Positions 1-4,754 of a stretch of 6,557 nt of DNA are shown here, one piece after another. The stretch comes from Gammaproteobacteria bacterium (GTDB lineage Bacteria; Pseudomonadota; Gammaproteobacteria; Thiohalospirales; Thiohalospiraceae): the NCBI GenBank assembly GCA_014762485.1, contig JABURU010000352.1:1-6557 (forward strand), read 5' to 3'. The position numbers and the translations under genes are program-made. Numbering within the stretch: position 1 is the stretch's first letter; the number at the start of each line of letters is the position of its first letter. Below the pieces are notes generated by a model, which worked only from the letters and a program-made list of their open reading frames with translations, made no database searches and had not been told where the DNA came from.

Positions 1-1307
1 CCATTACGCTGCTTACCGATGATGATCTCGGCCTTGCCCTTGTCCGGGGTATCTTCGTTATAGACCTCGTCACGATAGATGAAGACAATCACATCGGCAT
101 CCTGCTCGATCGCTCCCGATTCACGCAGATCCGACATTACCGGGCGTTTGTTGGGGCGTTGCTCCAGTGAGCGGTTTAGCTGTGAAAGCGCAATCACCGG
201 TACTTCCAGCTCCTTGGCCAGCGCTTTCAGGCCACGGGAGATTTCAGAAATTTCTGTGGCACGGTTTTCACCACTCCCCTTGCCAGACTGCATTAGCTGC
301 AGGTAATCGATCATGATCAGACCCAAGCCATGCTCACGCTTGATTCGACGGGCTCGGGCGCGCACTTCGATCGGTGACAGCGCGGGGGTATCGTCGATAA
401 AGATAGGTACTTCCGCCAACATACTGACAGCCGAGGTCAAACGCGCCCAGTCATCATCCTCCAGCTTACCGGAGCGAACACGGTGCTGATCGATACGGCC
501 TAGTGACGACAGCATACGCATCGCCAGTGCGTCACCGGGCATCTCCATGCTGAAGACAGCGGCAGGCACACCGGTTTTCAAGGTCACGTTCTCTACCAGG
601 TTCATCGCAAAGGTGGTCTTACCCATCGATGGACGCCCGGCAACTATGACCAGATCCGAGTTTTGCAGCCCCGAGGTCTTCTCATCAAAATCATTAAAGC
701 CGGTCGGCAGGCCAGTGATGGGGTTATCCTGGTGGAACAGGGTATCAATTTTATCCACCGCTACGTTCAACAGGTGTTTGATGCTCTGGAAGCCTTTTTT
801 ACCACGGGCACCCTGCTCGGCTATCTCAAATACCTTTTGTTCCGCCATATCCAGTAAGGCGGCTGAATCCCGCCCTTCCGGGTTAAATCCTGCGTTACTG
901 ATCTCGGTCCCCACGCTGATTAACTGACGCATCACCGAGCGCTCGCGAACGATATTGGCATAGGCTTTAATGTTGGCCGCACTAGGGGTATTTTTCGCCA
1001 GGGTGCCCAAATAGGCCAGTCCGCCGGCCTCATCCAGCAAGTTGTTACTAGTCAGCCATTCCGACAGGGTTACAACATCGTAGGGAGTATTGTCTTCACT
1101 AAGATCGCGCACCGCACGGAAAATCAGTTTGTGATCACGACGGTAGAAATCTTCCTCGATCAACAGGTCCGCCACCTGGTCCCAGGTCGCATTGTCCAGC
1201 ATCAAGCCGCCTAGTACCGACTGCTCAGCCTCAATCGAGTGTGGGGGAACCTTTAGTGCCTCCGTGGCGGCATCGTAATTCTCAGGCACCGGTGGCAGAT
1301 CGGTCAT
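1..1307 (-). CDS. dnaB: Replicative DNA helicase DnaB (3' end cut off by window)
   Basis: DnaB is the hexameric ring helicase that unwinds DNA ahead of the replisome and recruits primase. The window holds 435 complete codons; the E. coli protein has about 471 residues, so only about 30 C-terminal residues are missing. The N-terminal domain begins with the family signature KVPPHSIEAEQSVLGGLML (residues 19-37). The RecA-like motor has Walker A GRPSMGKT (224-231), SMEMP with the presumed catalytic glutamate (253-257), Walker B IMIDYLQLM (331-339), and SQLNRSLEQRP (375-385). The last visible residues, KQRN, belong to the arginine-finger segment. The ATG at 1307 is preceded directly by an in-frame TAA, so no longer start is possible, and the protein begins close to the family start. 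I see no good Shine-Dalgarno sequence; GAG about 10 bases upstream is the best. No intein or frameshift is visible. A terminator separates it from rplI, so it is probably transcribed on its own. Confidence 0.98.
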   Translation of the reverse strand, partial: MTDLPPVPENYDAATEALKVPPHSIEAEQSVLGGLMLDNATWDQVADLLIEEDFYRRDHKLIFRAVRDLSEDNTPYDVVTLSEWLTSNNLLDEAGGLAYLGTLAKNTPSAANIKAYANIVRERSVMRQLISVGTEISNAGFNPEGRDSAALLDMAEQKVFEIAEQGARGKKGFQSIKHLLNVAVDKIDTLFHQDNPITGLPTGFNDFDEKTSGLQNSDLVIVAGRPSMGKTTFAMNLVENVTLKTGVPAAVFSMEMPGDALAMRMLSSLGRIDQHRVRSGKLEDDDWARLTSAVSMLAEVPIFIDDTPALSPIEVRARARRIKREHGLGLIMIDYLQLMQSGKGSGENRATEISEISRGLKALAKELEVPVIALSQLNRSLEQRPNKRPVMSDLRESGAIEQDADVIVFIYRDEVYNEDTPDKGKAEIIIGKQRN

Positions 1308-1347
1308 TTATCGGGCTCGCTATTGTTATCAGGATAATGGAAAAAGG

Positions 1348-1377
1348 ATACTACATGATGCCCTTTTCAGGCAGCAA
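1348..1377 (-). promoter_or_regulatory. Possible sigma70-type promoter for dnaB
   Basis: On the minus strand, TTGCTG (1377-1372) and TAGTAT (1353-1348) are separated by 18 bases. They match the -35 and -10 consensus at 3 of 6 and 4 of 6 positions. The site lies downstream of the rplI terminator and about 40 bases before the dnaB start, where a promoter is expected if the terminator is efficient. TATCCT a few bases further on is an alternative -10. The matches are modest, so location is the main support. Confidence 0.3.
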
Positions 1378-1399
1378 CTTTGTCTGGTTTTGTTTAGCT

Positions 1400-1441
1400 A
1401 AAAACGACAGTGCCCCCAGCCGCAAGCGACTGGAGGCACTG
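1400..1441 (-). terminator. Rho-independent terminator after rplI
   Basis: Read on the minus strand, the RNA forms a 15-base-pair stem (arms 1441-1427 and 1422-1408) closed by a CUUG tetraloop. The stem is continuous, with two U-G wobbles, and is followed by UCG and a run of five U (1404-1400). The wobbles become C-A mismatches on the opposite strand, so the structure is made for minus-strand transcripts. It starts 21 bases past the rplI stop codon and would end the rpsF-to-rplI operon. Confidence 0.9.
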
Positions 1442-1462
1442 TAAGATACAAAATTCCGTATC

Positions 1463-1909
1463 TTATTCGGCGACAACCACGACCTTAATGGTAACGCTCA
1501 CATCGGAGTGCAGCTGCACATCGATGTCGAACTCACCAACTTCACGCAAAGCGCCTTCAGGCATACGTACTTCGCTCTTGGCCACTTCCACGCCAGAAGC
1601 GGTCAGTGCATCGGCGATATCCTGAGTACCAACAGAGCCGAACAGCTTGCCTTCGTCACCGGCATTGCGAGCGATCTCAACAGACGTTTCGTTCAACTTA
1701 TCAGCACGGGCCTGAGCAGCGGCCAATACCTCGGCAGCGGCCTTTTCCAGCTCAGCGCGACGGGCTTCAAAATCCGCCACGTTGGCTGCCGTTGCTGCAA
1801 CTGCCTTGCCCTGTGGGAGCAGGAAGTTGCGACCAAAACCAGGCTTCACATTAACCTTGTCGCCCAGGTTTCCCAAATTTGCTACTTTTTCCAGCAGAAT
1901 GACTTCCAT
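1463..1909 (-). CDS. rplI: 50S ribosomal protein L9
   Basis: L9 is an elongated protein of the large subunit that binds 23S rRNA near the base of the L1 stalk and helps maintain the reading frame. The product is 148 residues, against 149 in E. coli. The N-terminal RNA-binding domain has MEVILLEKVANLGNLGD (1-17) and GFGRNFLLPQGKAV (24-37). The long connecting helix, rich in Ala and Glu, runs from about 41 to 74. The C-terminal domain has AGDEGKLFGSVGT and DIADAL, then GVEVAKSEVRMPEGALR. The ATG at 1909 has a GAGGT Shine-Dalgarno sequence (1921-1917) seven bases upstream. It is the last gene of the ribosomal-protein operon: 43 bases after the DUF2232 gene and just before a strong terminator. 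Confidence 0.98.
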   Translation of the reverse strand: MEVILLEKVANLGNLGDKVNVKPGFGRNFLLPQGKAVAATAANVADFEARRAELEKAAAEVLAAAQARADKLNETSVEIARNAGDEGKLFGSVGTQDIADALTASGVEVAKSEVRMPEGALREVGEFDIDVQLHSDVSVTIKVVVVAE

Positions 1910-1952
1910 CTTGCGTACCTCGAGAAAAAACCTTTTACCTTAACGGTAGTAA

Positions 1953-2873
1953 TTAACCATTTGCCTGCGCAAACCGCGCCCTGAAATTCAACCAGCTATC
2001 GACGATACCCACCATGCCTACCAGCATCACTACTTGCGGCAGGATCATTAACACATACATCGCAACCAGCCACATGCTGCGGCTCTGGGTCAAGCCCACC
2101 ACACCATGCACAACGGCCACACCCTGCAGCACATACAGTGCCAGGATGACGATTCCCAGCTCCACTGCCATCTGGCCCAGCAAACCACCCTCGTTATACA
2201 TTGAGAGTGTCATTGCCAGCAAAATCAGTAGTGCCGGCCAATTTAGCCAATGTGCCAAACGAAAAGCATGAAACTCCTTGCGGAAGCCGCCTTCGTTAAA
2301 CAGTATCGCCTGCCACCAGCGCGCAATAAATAACGCAAAGATGGTGTATGCCAGCTCACTAGCGGCCTGGGTACCTGTCATTACCTTCGATAATGTCTGA
2401 ATCAACGCCTGCACATCTTGTGTCTGCAGGGTAGGTTCTCCCATTACGATCTGCATAATTGGTGTTAACTGCGCCACCCAGCCCGGAGCCGGATCACCTG
2501 TTACCAAATACACCAATGCGACATACCCCAGGGCCAAAGCCGCTGCGACTGAAACCGTCACCGACAGCGATACTGTACGGCGCAATAGCTCAGCCAAAAT
2601 CAGGACGGGTACCCAGTAGCTTAAAACCACTACCCAGAGTACCCGCAGGTCATTGAACAGCACCACTGACATCAAGCCGATGATCAGGGCGCTGATAGCA
2701 ACTACCGTTAGTCCTTGCATCGTACCGTGGCGTAATACCACCAGGGCCAATGCGGCGCCGCTAATTAGGGATAGCGGTGCCAATATCCCGGTAAACGAAA
2801 GTAATGCTGCCAGAGCGATTACCAGCGTGGCCTGCATGCGGCCACGTAGTGTGTAATTGGCTATTGCGCGCAC
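1953..2873 (-). CDS. Multi-pass inner-membrane protein, DUF2232 (YybS-like) family, function unknown
   Basis: The product is 306 residues and very hydrophobic. About eight or nine membrane segments can be seen, near residues 14-30, 33-48, 53-73, 78-97, 101-124, 170-192, 212-226, 232-256 and 268-295. A more polar stretch (about 125-168) lies between the fifth and sixth. ARWWQAILFNEGGFRKEF (184-201), followed by HAFRL, is the most distinctive polar motif and resembles what I recall of gammaproteobacterial DUF2232 proteins such as Pseudomonas aeruginosa PA4933. The start is a GTG, 23 bases after the rpsR stop, with AGGCGG just upstream. The frame closes at a TAG inside the end of rpsR and contains no earlier ATG or GTG; the next ATG is codon 13 and lacks a ribosome-binding site. 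It lies in the ribosomal operon between rpsR and rplI, so it should be co-transcribed with them. Its role is unknown to me. Family assignment rests on topology, motif and position. Confidence 0.85.
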   Translation of the reverse strand: MRAIANYTLRGRMQATLVIALAALLSFTGILAPLSLISGAALALVVLRHGTMQGLTVVAISALIIGLMSVVLFNDLRVLWVVVLSYWVPVLILAELLRRTVSLSVTVSVAAALALGYVALVYLVTGDPAPGWVAQLTPIMQIVMGEPTLQTQDVQALIQTLSKVMTGTQAASELAYTIFALFIARWWQAILFNEGGFRKEFHAFRLAHWLNWPALLILLAMTLSMYNEGGLLGQMAVELGIVILALYVLQGVAVVHGVVGLTQSRSMWLVAMYVLMILPQVVMLVGMVGIVDSWLNFRARFAQANG

Positions 2874-2896
2874 AACTTCCGCCTGAAACCTGCTAC

Positions 2897-3124
2897 TTAC
2901 TTGTGACTATCGGTGTAAGGCAGCAGAGCAAGAAAACGAGCGCGCTTAATAGCGGTCGACAGCTGACGCTGATAACGTGCCTTGGTACCGGTAATACGGC
3001 TAGGCACAATCTTACCTGTTTCAGTAACGTAGGACTTCAAGGTTGCGAGGTCCTTATAATCAATCTCTTTAACGCCTTCGGCGGTAAAGCGGCAGAATTT
3101 CTTACGACGGAAAAAACGAGCCAT
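2897..3124 (-). CDS. rpsR: 30S ribosomal protein S18
   Basis: S18 binds the platform of the small subunit as a heterodimer with S6. The product is 75 residues, the same length as in E. coli. It shows the near-invariant KFCRFTAEGVKEIDYKDLATL (9-29) and TGKIVPSRITGTKARYQRQL (36-55), then the basic AIKRARFLALLPYTD (58-72). The ATG at 3124 has an AAGGAG Shine-Dalgarno sequence (3138-3133) at a spacing of eight bases. It follows priB by 26 bases. With S6, it is the presumed repressor acting on the rpsF leader. Confidence 0.99.
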   Translation of the reverse strand: MARFFRRKKFCRFTAEGVKEIDYKDLATLKSYVTETGKIVPSRITGTKARYQRQLSTAIKRARFLALLPYTDSHK

Positions 3125-3142
3125 CTTAGATTCTCCTTTCCA

Positions 3143-3158
3143 CCCGTTCTCTAACGGG
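3143..3158 (-). promoter_or_regulatory. Small hairpin spanning the priB stop codon, just before the rpsR ribosome-binding site
   Basis: The minus-strand RNA has CCCGUU (3158-3153) and AACGGG (3148-3143) around an AGAG loop, a perfect six-base-pair stem; an outer G-U pair is possible. It includes the priB UAG stop and ends four bases before the rpsR Shine-Dalgarno sequence. There is no U-run, so it is not a terminator. It may affect coupling between priB and rpsR translation or mRNA processing, but this is inference. Confidence 0.4.
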
Positions 3159-3456
3159 CCGTTTCAATGTTCTGTGCATGTAACACCAATCGGGTTTCGC
3201 CATCTCGAAAGCTGCTGCGGCTGATGAAACCGGTTACCCTGAGCTCATCATCCTGTTGCAAGCAGCTAGCCTGCTGGCTTAACGCTTCCCCGGCGGCCAT
3301 AACCAAAATTCGGCACCGGACCTCTCGGAGAATGCCCGCTTCACTTTGGCGGGACTGGTGTTGCATTACAAATCGGGTTATCGGAATGCCTGCTGGACTG
3401 TGACGTGTATCTGGTGTTTTTGACACCTGACCCGCCAGGATCAGTTTATTATCCAG
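3151..3456 (-). CDS. priB: Primosomal replication protein PriB, with apparent CTG start
   Basis: PriB is a small dimeric OB-fold protein that binds single-stranded DNA and bridges PriA and DnaT during DnaB reloading at stalled forks. With a CTG start at 3456 the product is 101 residues (E. coli 104), beginning (M)DNKLILAGQVSKTP. This aligns residue for residue with my recollection of the E. coli start, MTNRLVLSGTVCRTP. Further conserved parts are SPAGIPITRFVMQHQS, then LRVTGFISRSS and RLVLHAQNIE near the C terminus. The frame has no ATG, GTG or TTG between its upstream TGA and the GTG at 3426. That GTG would give only 91 residues and remove the first beta strand. A very strong AAGGAGGAG sequence (3469-3461) is correctly spaced before the CTG and overlaps the rpsF stop codon. 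The gene lies between rpsF and rpsR, as in E. coli. The identity is secure; the start codon is inferred from alignment and ribosome-binding site. Confidence 0.93.
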   Translation of the reverse strand: MDNKLILAGQVSKTPDTRHSPAGIPITRFVMQHQSRQSEAGILREVRCRILVMAAGEALSQQASCLQQDDELRVTGFISRSSFRDGETRLVLHAQNIETAR

Positions 3457-3460
3457 CCTG

Positions 3461-3469
3461 CTCCTCCTT
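3461..3469 (-). promoter_or_regulatory. Strong Shine-Dalgarno sequence that fixes the priB start
   Basis: AAGGAGGAG begins inside the rpsF TAA stop codon. From its AAGGAGG core there are six bases to the CTG at 3456, an ideal spacing. The distance to the GTG at 3426 is 36 bases, too far to serve it. A ribosome finishing rpsF would release directly on this site, which suggests coupled translation. Confidence 0.8.
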
Positions 3470-3872
3470 ATGCGTCAGCAGATTCTGCTGGCTTATCTTC
3501 AGCCTTGGCTTCAGATTTAGCAGCGGTCTCAGCTTCACGCGCATCCTTCTCTTCCTTGGCCTGGGCCATAGGAGAGGCTTCGGTAATGGCTTCTTTACGG
3601 GCCAGTACCATATTACGGATGACTGCGTCGTTGAAACGGAAGGCGCTTTCCAGCTCTTCCAGGGCCGCATTGCCACACTCGATGTTCATCAGAACATAGT
3701 GAGCTTTGTGAATCTTGTTGATGGGATAGGCCAGCTGGCGACGACCCCAGTCTTCCAGACGGTGTACAGCACCGCCGTCGCCTTCAATGATCGCCTTATA
3801 ACGGTCGACCATGGCACCTACCTGTTCGCTCTGATCCGGATGGACCATGAACACAACTTCATAGTGTCTCAT
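3468..3872 (-). CDS. rpsF: 30S ribosomal protein S6
   Basis: S6 binds the central domain of 16S rRNA together with S18. The product is 134 residues. It opens with MRHYEVVFMVHPDQSEQV (1-18), followed by RLEDWGRRQLAYPINKIHKA, HYVLMNIE and RFNDAVIRNMVL, all near-identical to E. coli S6. The C-terminal tail after about residue 105 is rich in Ala, Glu and Lys and ends in Ala-Asp-Ala. It therefore lacks the terminal glutamates that RimK extends in E. coli. The ATG at 3872 has an AGGGAG Shine-Dalgarno sequence (3883-3878) five bases upstream, which appears to be sequestered in a leader fold. First gene of the ribosomal operon. Confidence 0.98.
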   Translation of the reverse strand: MRHYEVVFMVHPDQSEQVGAMVDRYKAIIEGDGGAVHRLEDWGRRQLAYPINKIHKAHYVLMNIECGNAALEELESAFRFNDAVIRNMVLARKEAITEASPMAQAKEEKDAREAETAAKSEAKAEDKPAESADA

Positions 3873-3877
3873 GTCTT

Positions 3878-3924
3878 CTCCCTACGGTTTAGACAGCCTG
3901 TCACGACATGTGATAGGCAAGGAG
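3878..3924 (-). promoter_or_regulatory. Putative S6:S18-binding autoregulatory leader of rpsF
   Basis: In the minus-strand RNA, CUCCUU (3924-3919) can pair with AGGGAG (3883-3878), six pairs including one G-U, which hides the rpsF Shine-Dalgarno sequence. Directly inside is a hairpin with arms GCCU-A-UCAC (3918-3910) and GUGA-C-AGGC (3904-3896), an AUGUC loop and one A-C mismatch. The 3' side then has an unpaired stretch, UGUCUAAACCGU (3895-3884), containing CCG. A closing stem, an inner hairpin and a single-stranded CCG on the 3' side is the architecture described for the rpsF-leader RNA bound by the S6:S18 complex, mimicking its 16S rRNA site. Excess S6:S18 would then block rpsF translation. 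The pairing is visible in the sequence; binding is inferred from the family. Confidence 0.65.
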
Positions 3925-3926
3925 TT

Positions 3927-3948
3927 AATAACAAGCCGCAGAAGCGGC
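3927..3948 (-). terminator. Short GC hairpin with imperfect U-tract between rlmB and rpsF
   Basis: The minus-strand RNA has GCCGC (3948-3944), a UUCU loop and GCGGC (3939-3935), followed by UUGUUAUU (3934-3927). Five strong pairs plus six U in eight make a weak intrinsic terminator or attenuator. It could end rnr-rlmB transcripts. If the promoter at 3965-3993 is real, the hairpin also lies inside the rpsF leader and could attenuate that operon. Confidence 0.45.
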
Positions 3949-3964
3949 AAAATAAAGAGCGGGA

Positions 3965-3993
3965 ATTCTAATGGATTCGGCTCAATGATGCAA
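3965..3993 (-). promoter_or_regulatory. Probable sigma70 promoter of the rpsF operon
   Basis: On the minus strand, TTGCAT (3993-3988) and TAGAAT (3970-3965) are separated by exactly 17 bases and lie just after the rlmB stop codon. The -10 matches consensus at 5 of 6 positions and the -35 at 3 of 6. The bases after the -10, TCCCGC, form a GC-rich discriminator of the kind seen at promoters of ribosomal genes repressed by ppGpp and DksA. The predicted leader would be roughly 85 bases and would contain the hairpins described downstream. Confidence 0.5.
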
Positions 3994-3998
3994 TGAAA

Positions 3999-4754
3999 TC
4001 AGTGCACCTGGCGCCTTTGTCTTAGCGCCTCGTAAAGGCATACCGCAGTGGCCACCGACACGTTCAGGCTTTCGACCGTTCCCAGCATTGGAATTCGCAC
4101 CAGCAGATCACAATGTTCACGGGTCAGGCGGCGCATCCCCTTGCCTTCCGCCCCCATGACGATGGCCATCGGACCCTTCAGATCCGTGGCATACAGATCC
4201 GTCGCCTCTTCGCCCGCGGTTCCGGCAATCCAGATACCCCTTTGCTGTATATCCTTCAAAGTACGCACAAGGTTGGTCACCTGTACGAACGGTACCGTCT
4301 CCGCGGCGCCACTGGAGACCTTGCGCGCGGTAGCCGTTAACCCCACGGCTTTATCCCGCGTGGTAATCACCGCATCCACGCCACAGGCATCAGCAGTGCG
4401 TAAACATGCCCCCAGGTTGTGAGGATCTGTCACACCGTCCAGAATTAATAGGAGTGGAGAATGCTCAAGCCTGTCTAGTAGCTGGTCTAAATCTTTTTCA
4501 TTCAGTGTGGGAGGAACCAGCACCCTGGCAACGATGCCCTGGTGGCGATTATCACTACCGGCCATTTTGTCCAGTTCGCGGCGCGACACATCATGAATCA
4601 CCACATCAGACTGTTTTAACGCCGCAACGAGCTTTTCTAACCGCTGGTCACGACGCTCCTTATCACGGAACACCTCCTGTAGGTGCTCGCGGTCGTATTC
4701 CAGGTTGGCGCTAACGGCATGAATGCCGTGAATGATCTGTAACTGCTTTTTCAC
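3999..4754 (-). CDS. rlmB: 23S rRNA (guanosine-2'-O-)-methyltransferase RlmB, SPOUT family
   Basis: RlmB transfers a methyl group from S-adenosylmethionine to the ribose of G2251 (E. coli numbering) in the 23S rRNA P loop. The product is 251 residues, against 243 in E. coli. An N-terminal substrate-binding domain (about 6-80) contains IHGIHAVSANLE and ends with HQGIVARV. The knotted SpoU/TrmH domain follows: motif 1 DPHNLGACLRTADACGVDAV (110-129), motif 2 IVMGAEGKGMRRLT (198-211) and motif 3 IPMLGTVESLNVSVAT (221-236). These carry the family's conserved Asn113, Arg119, Glu203, Ser229 and Asn231. The start is a GTG at 4754 that overlaps the rnr TAG stop by one base (TAGTG). No ATG occurs until codon 64, which is past conserved sequence. 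The ribosome-binding site (GGTAAG) is weak, which suits coupling to rnr translation. Confidence 0.96.
   Translation of the reverse strand: MKKQLQIIHGIHAVSANLEYDREHLQEVFRDKERRDQRLEKLVAALKQSDVVIHDVSRRELDKMAGSDNRHQGIVARVLVPPTLNEKDLDQLLDRLEHSPLLLILDGVTDPHNLGACLRTADACGVDAVITTRDKAVGLTATARKVSSGAAETVPFVQVTNLVRTLKDIQQRGIWIAGTAGEEATDLYATDLKGPMAIVMGAEGKGMRRLTREHCDLLVRIPMLGTVESLNVSVATAVCLYEALRQRRQVH

Noticed and set aside
547..927. 126-codon open frame on the plus strand
   Set aside because: It is antisense to the dnaB motor domain, including the Walker A region; rich in Ser and Pro with no recognisable features.
1925..1948. TACC/GGTA mini-hairpin followed by six T on the minus strand, before rplI
   Set aside because: The stem has only four pairs, and the T-run starts six bases after it. 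It is too weak for a terminator and lies directly before a co-transcribed gene.
1508..1984. 158-codon open frame on the plus strand
   Set aside because: It lies antisense across rplI and the start of its upstream gap. It is a shadow of a highly conserved gene with biased codon use.
3151..3426. priB starting at GTG 3426 (91 residues)
   Set aside because: It would remove the first beta strand of the OB fold and has only a weak GGCGGG upstream. The CTG at 3456 matches the family start and has the strong Shine-Dalgarno sequence.
3405..3971. 188-codon open frame on the plus strand
   Set aside because: It is antisense to rpsF and part of priB, which have unmistakable homology. The translation is not like any family I recognise and has no ribosome-binding site.
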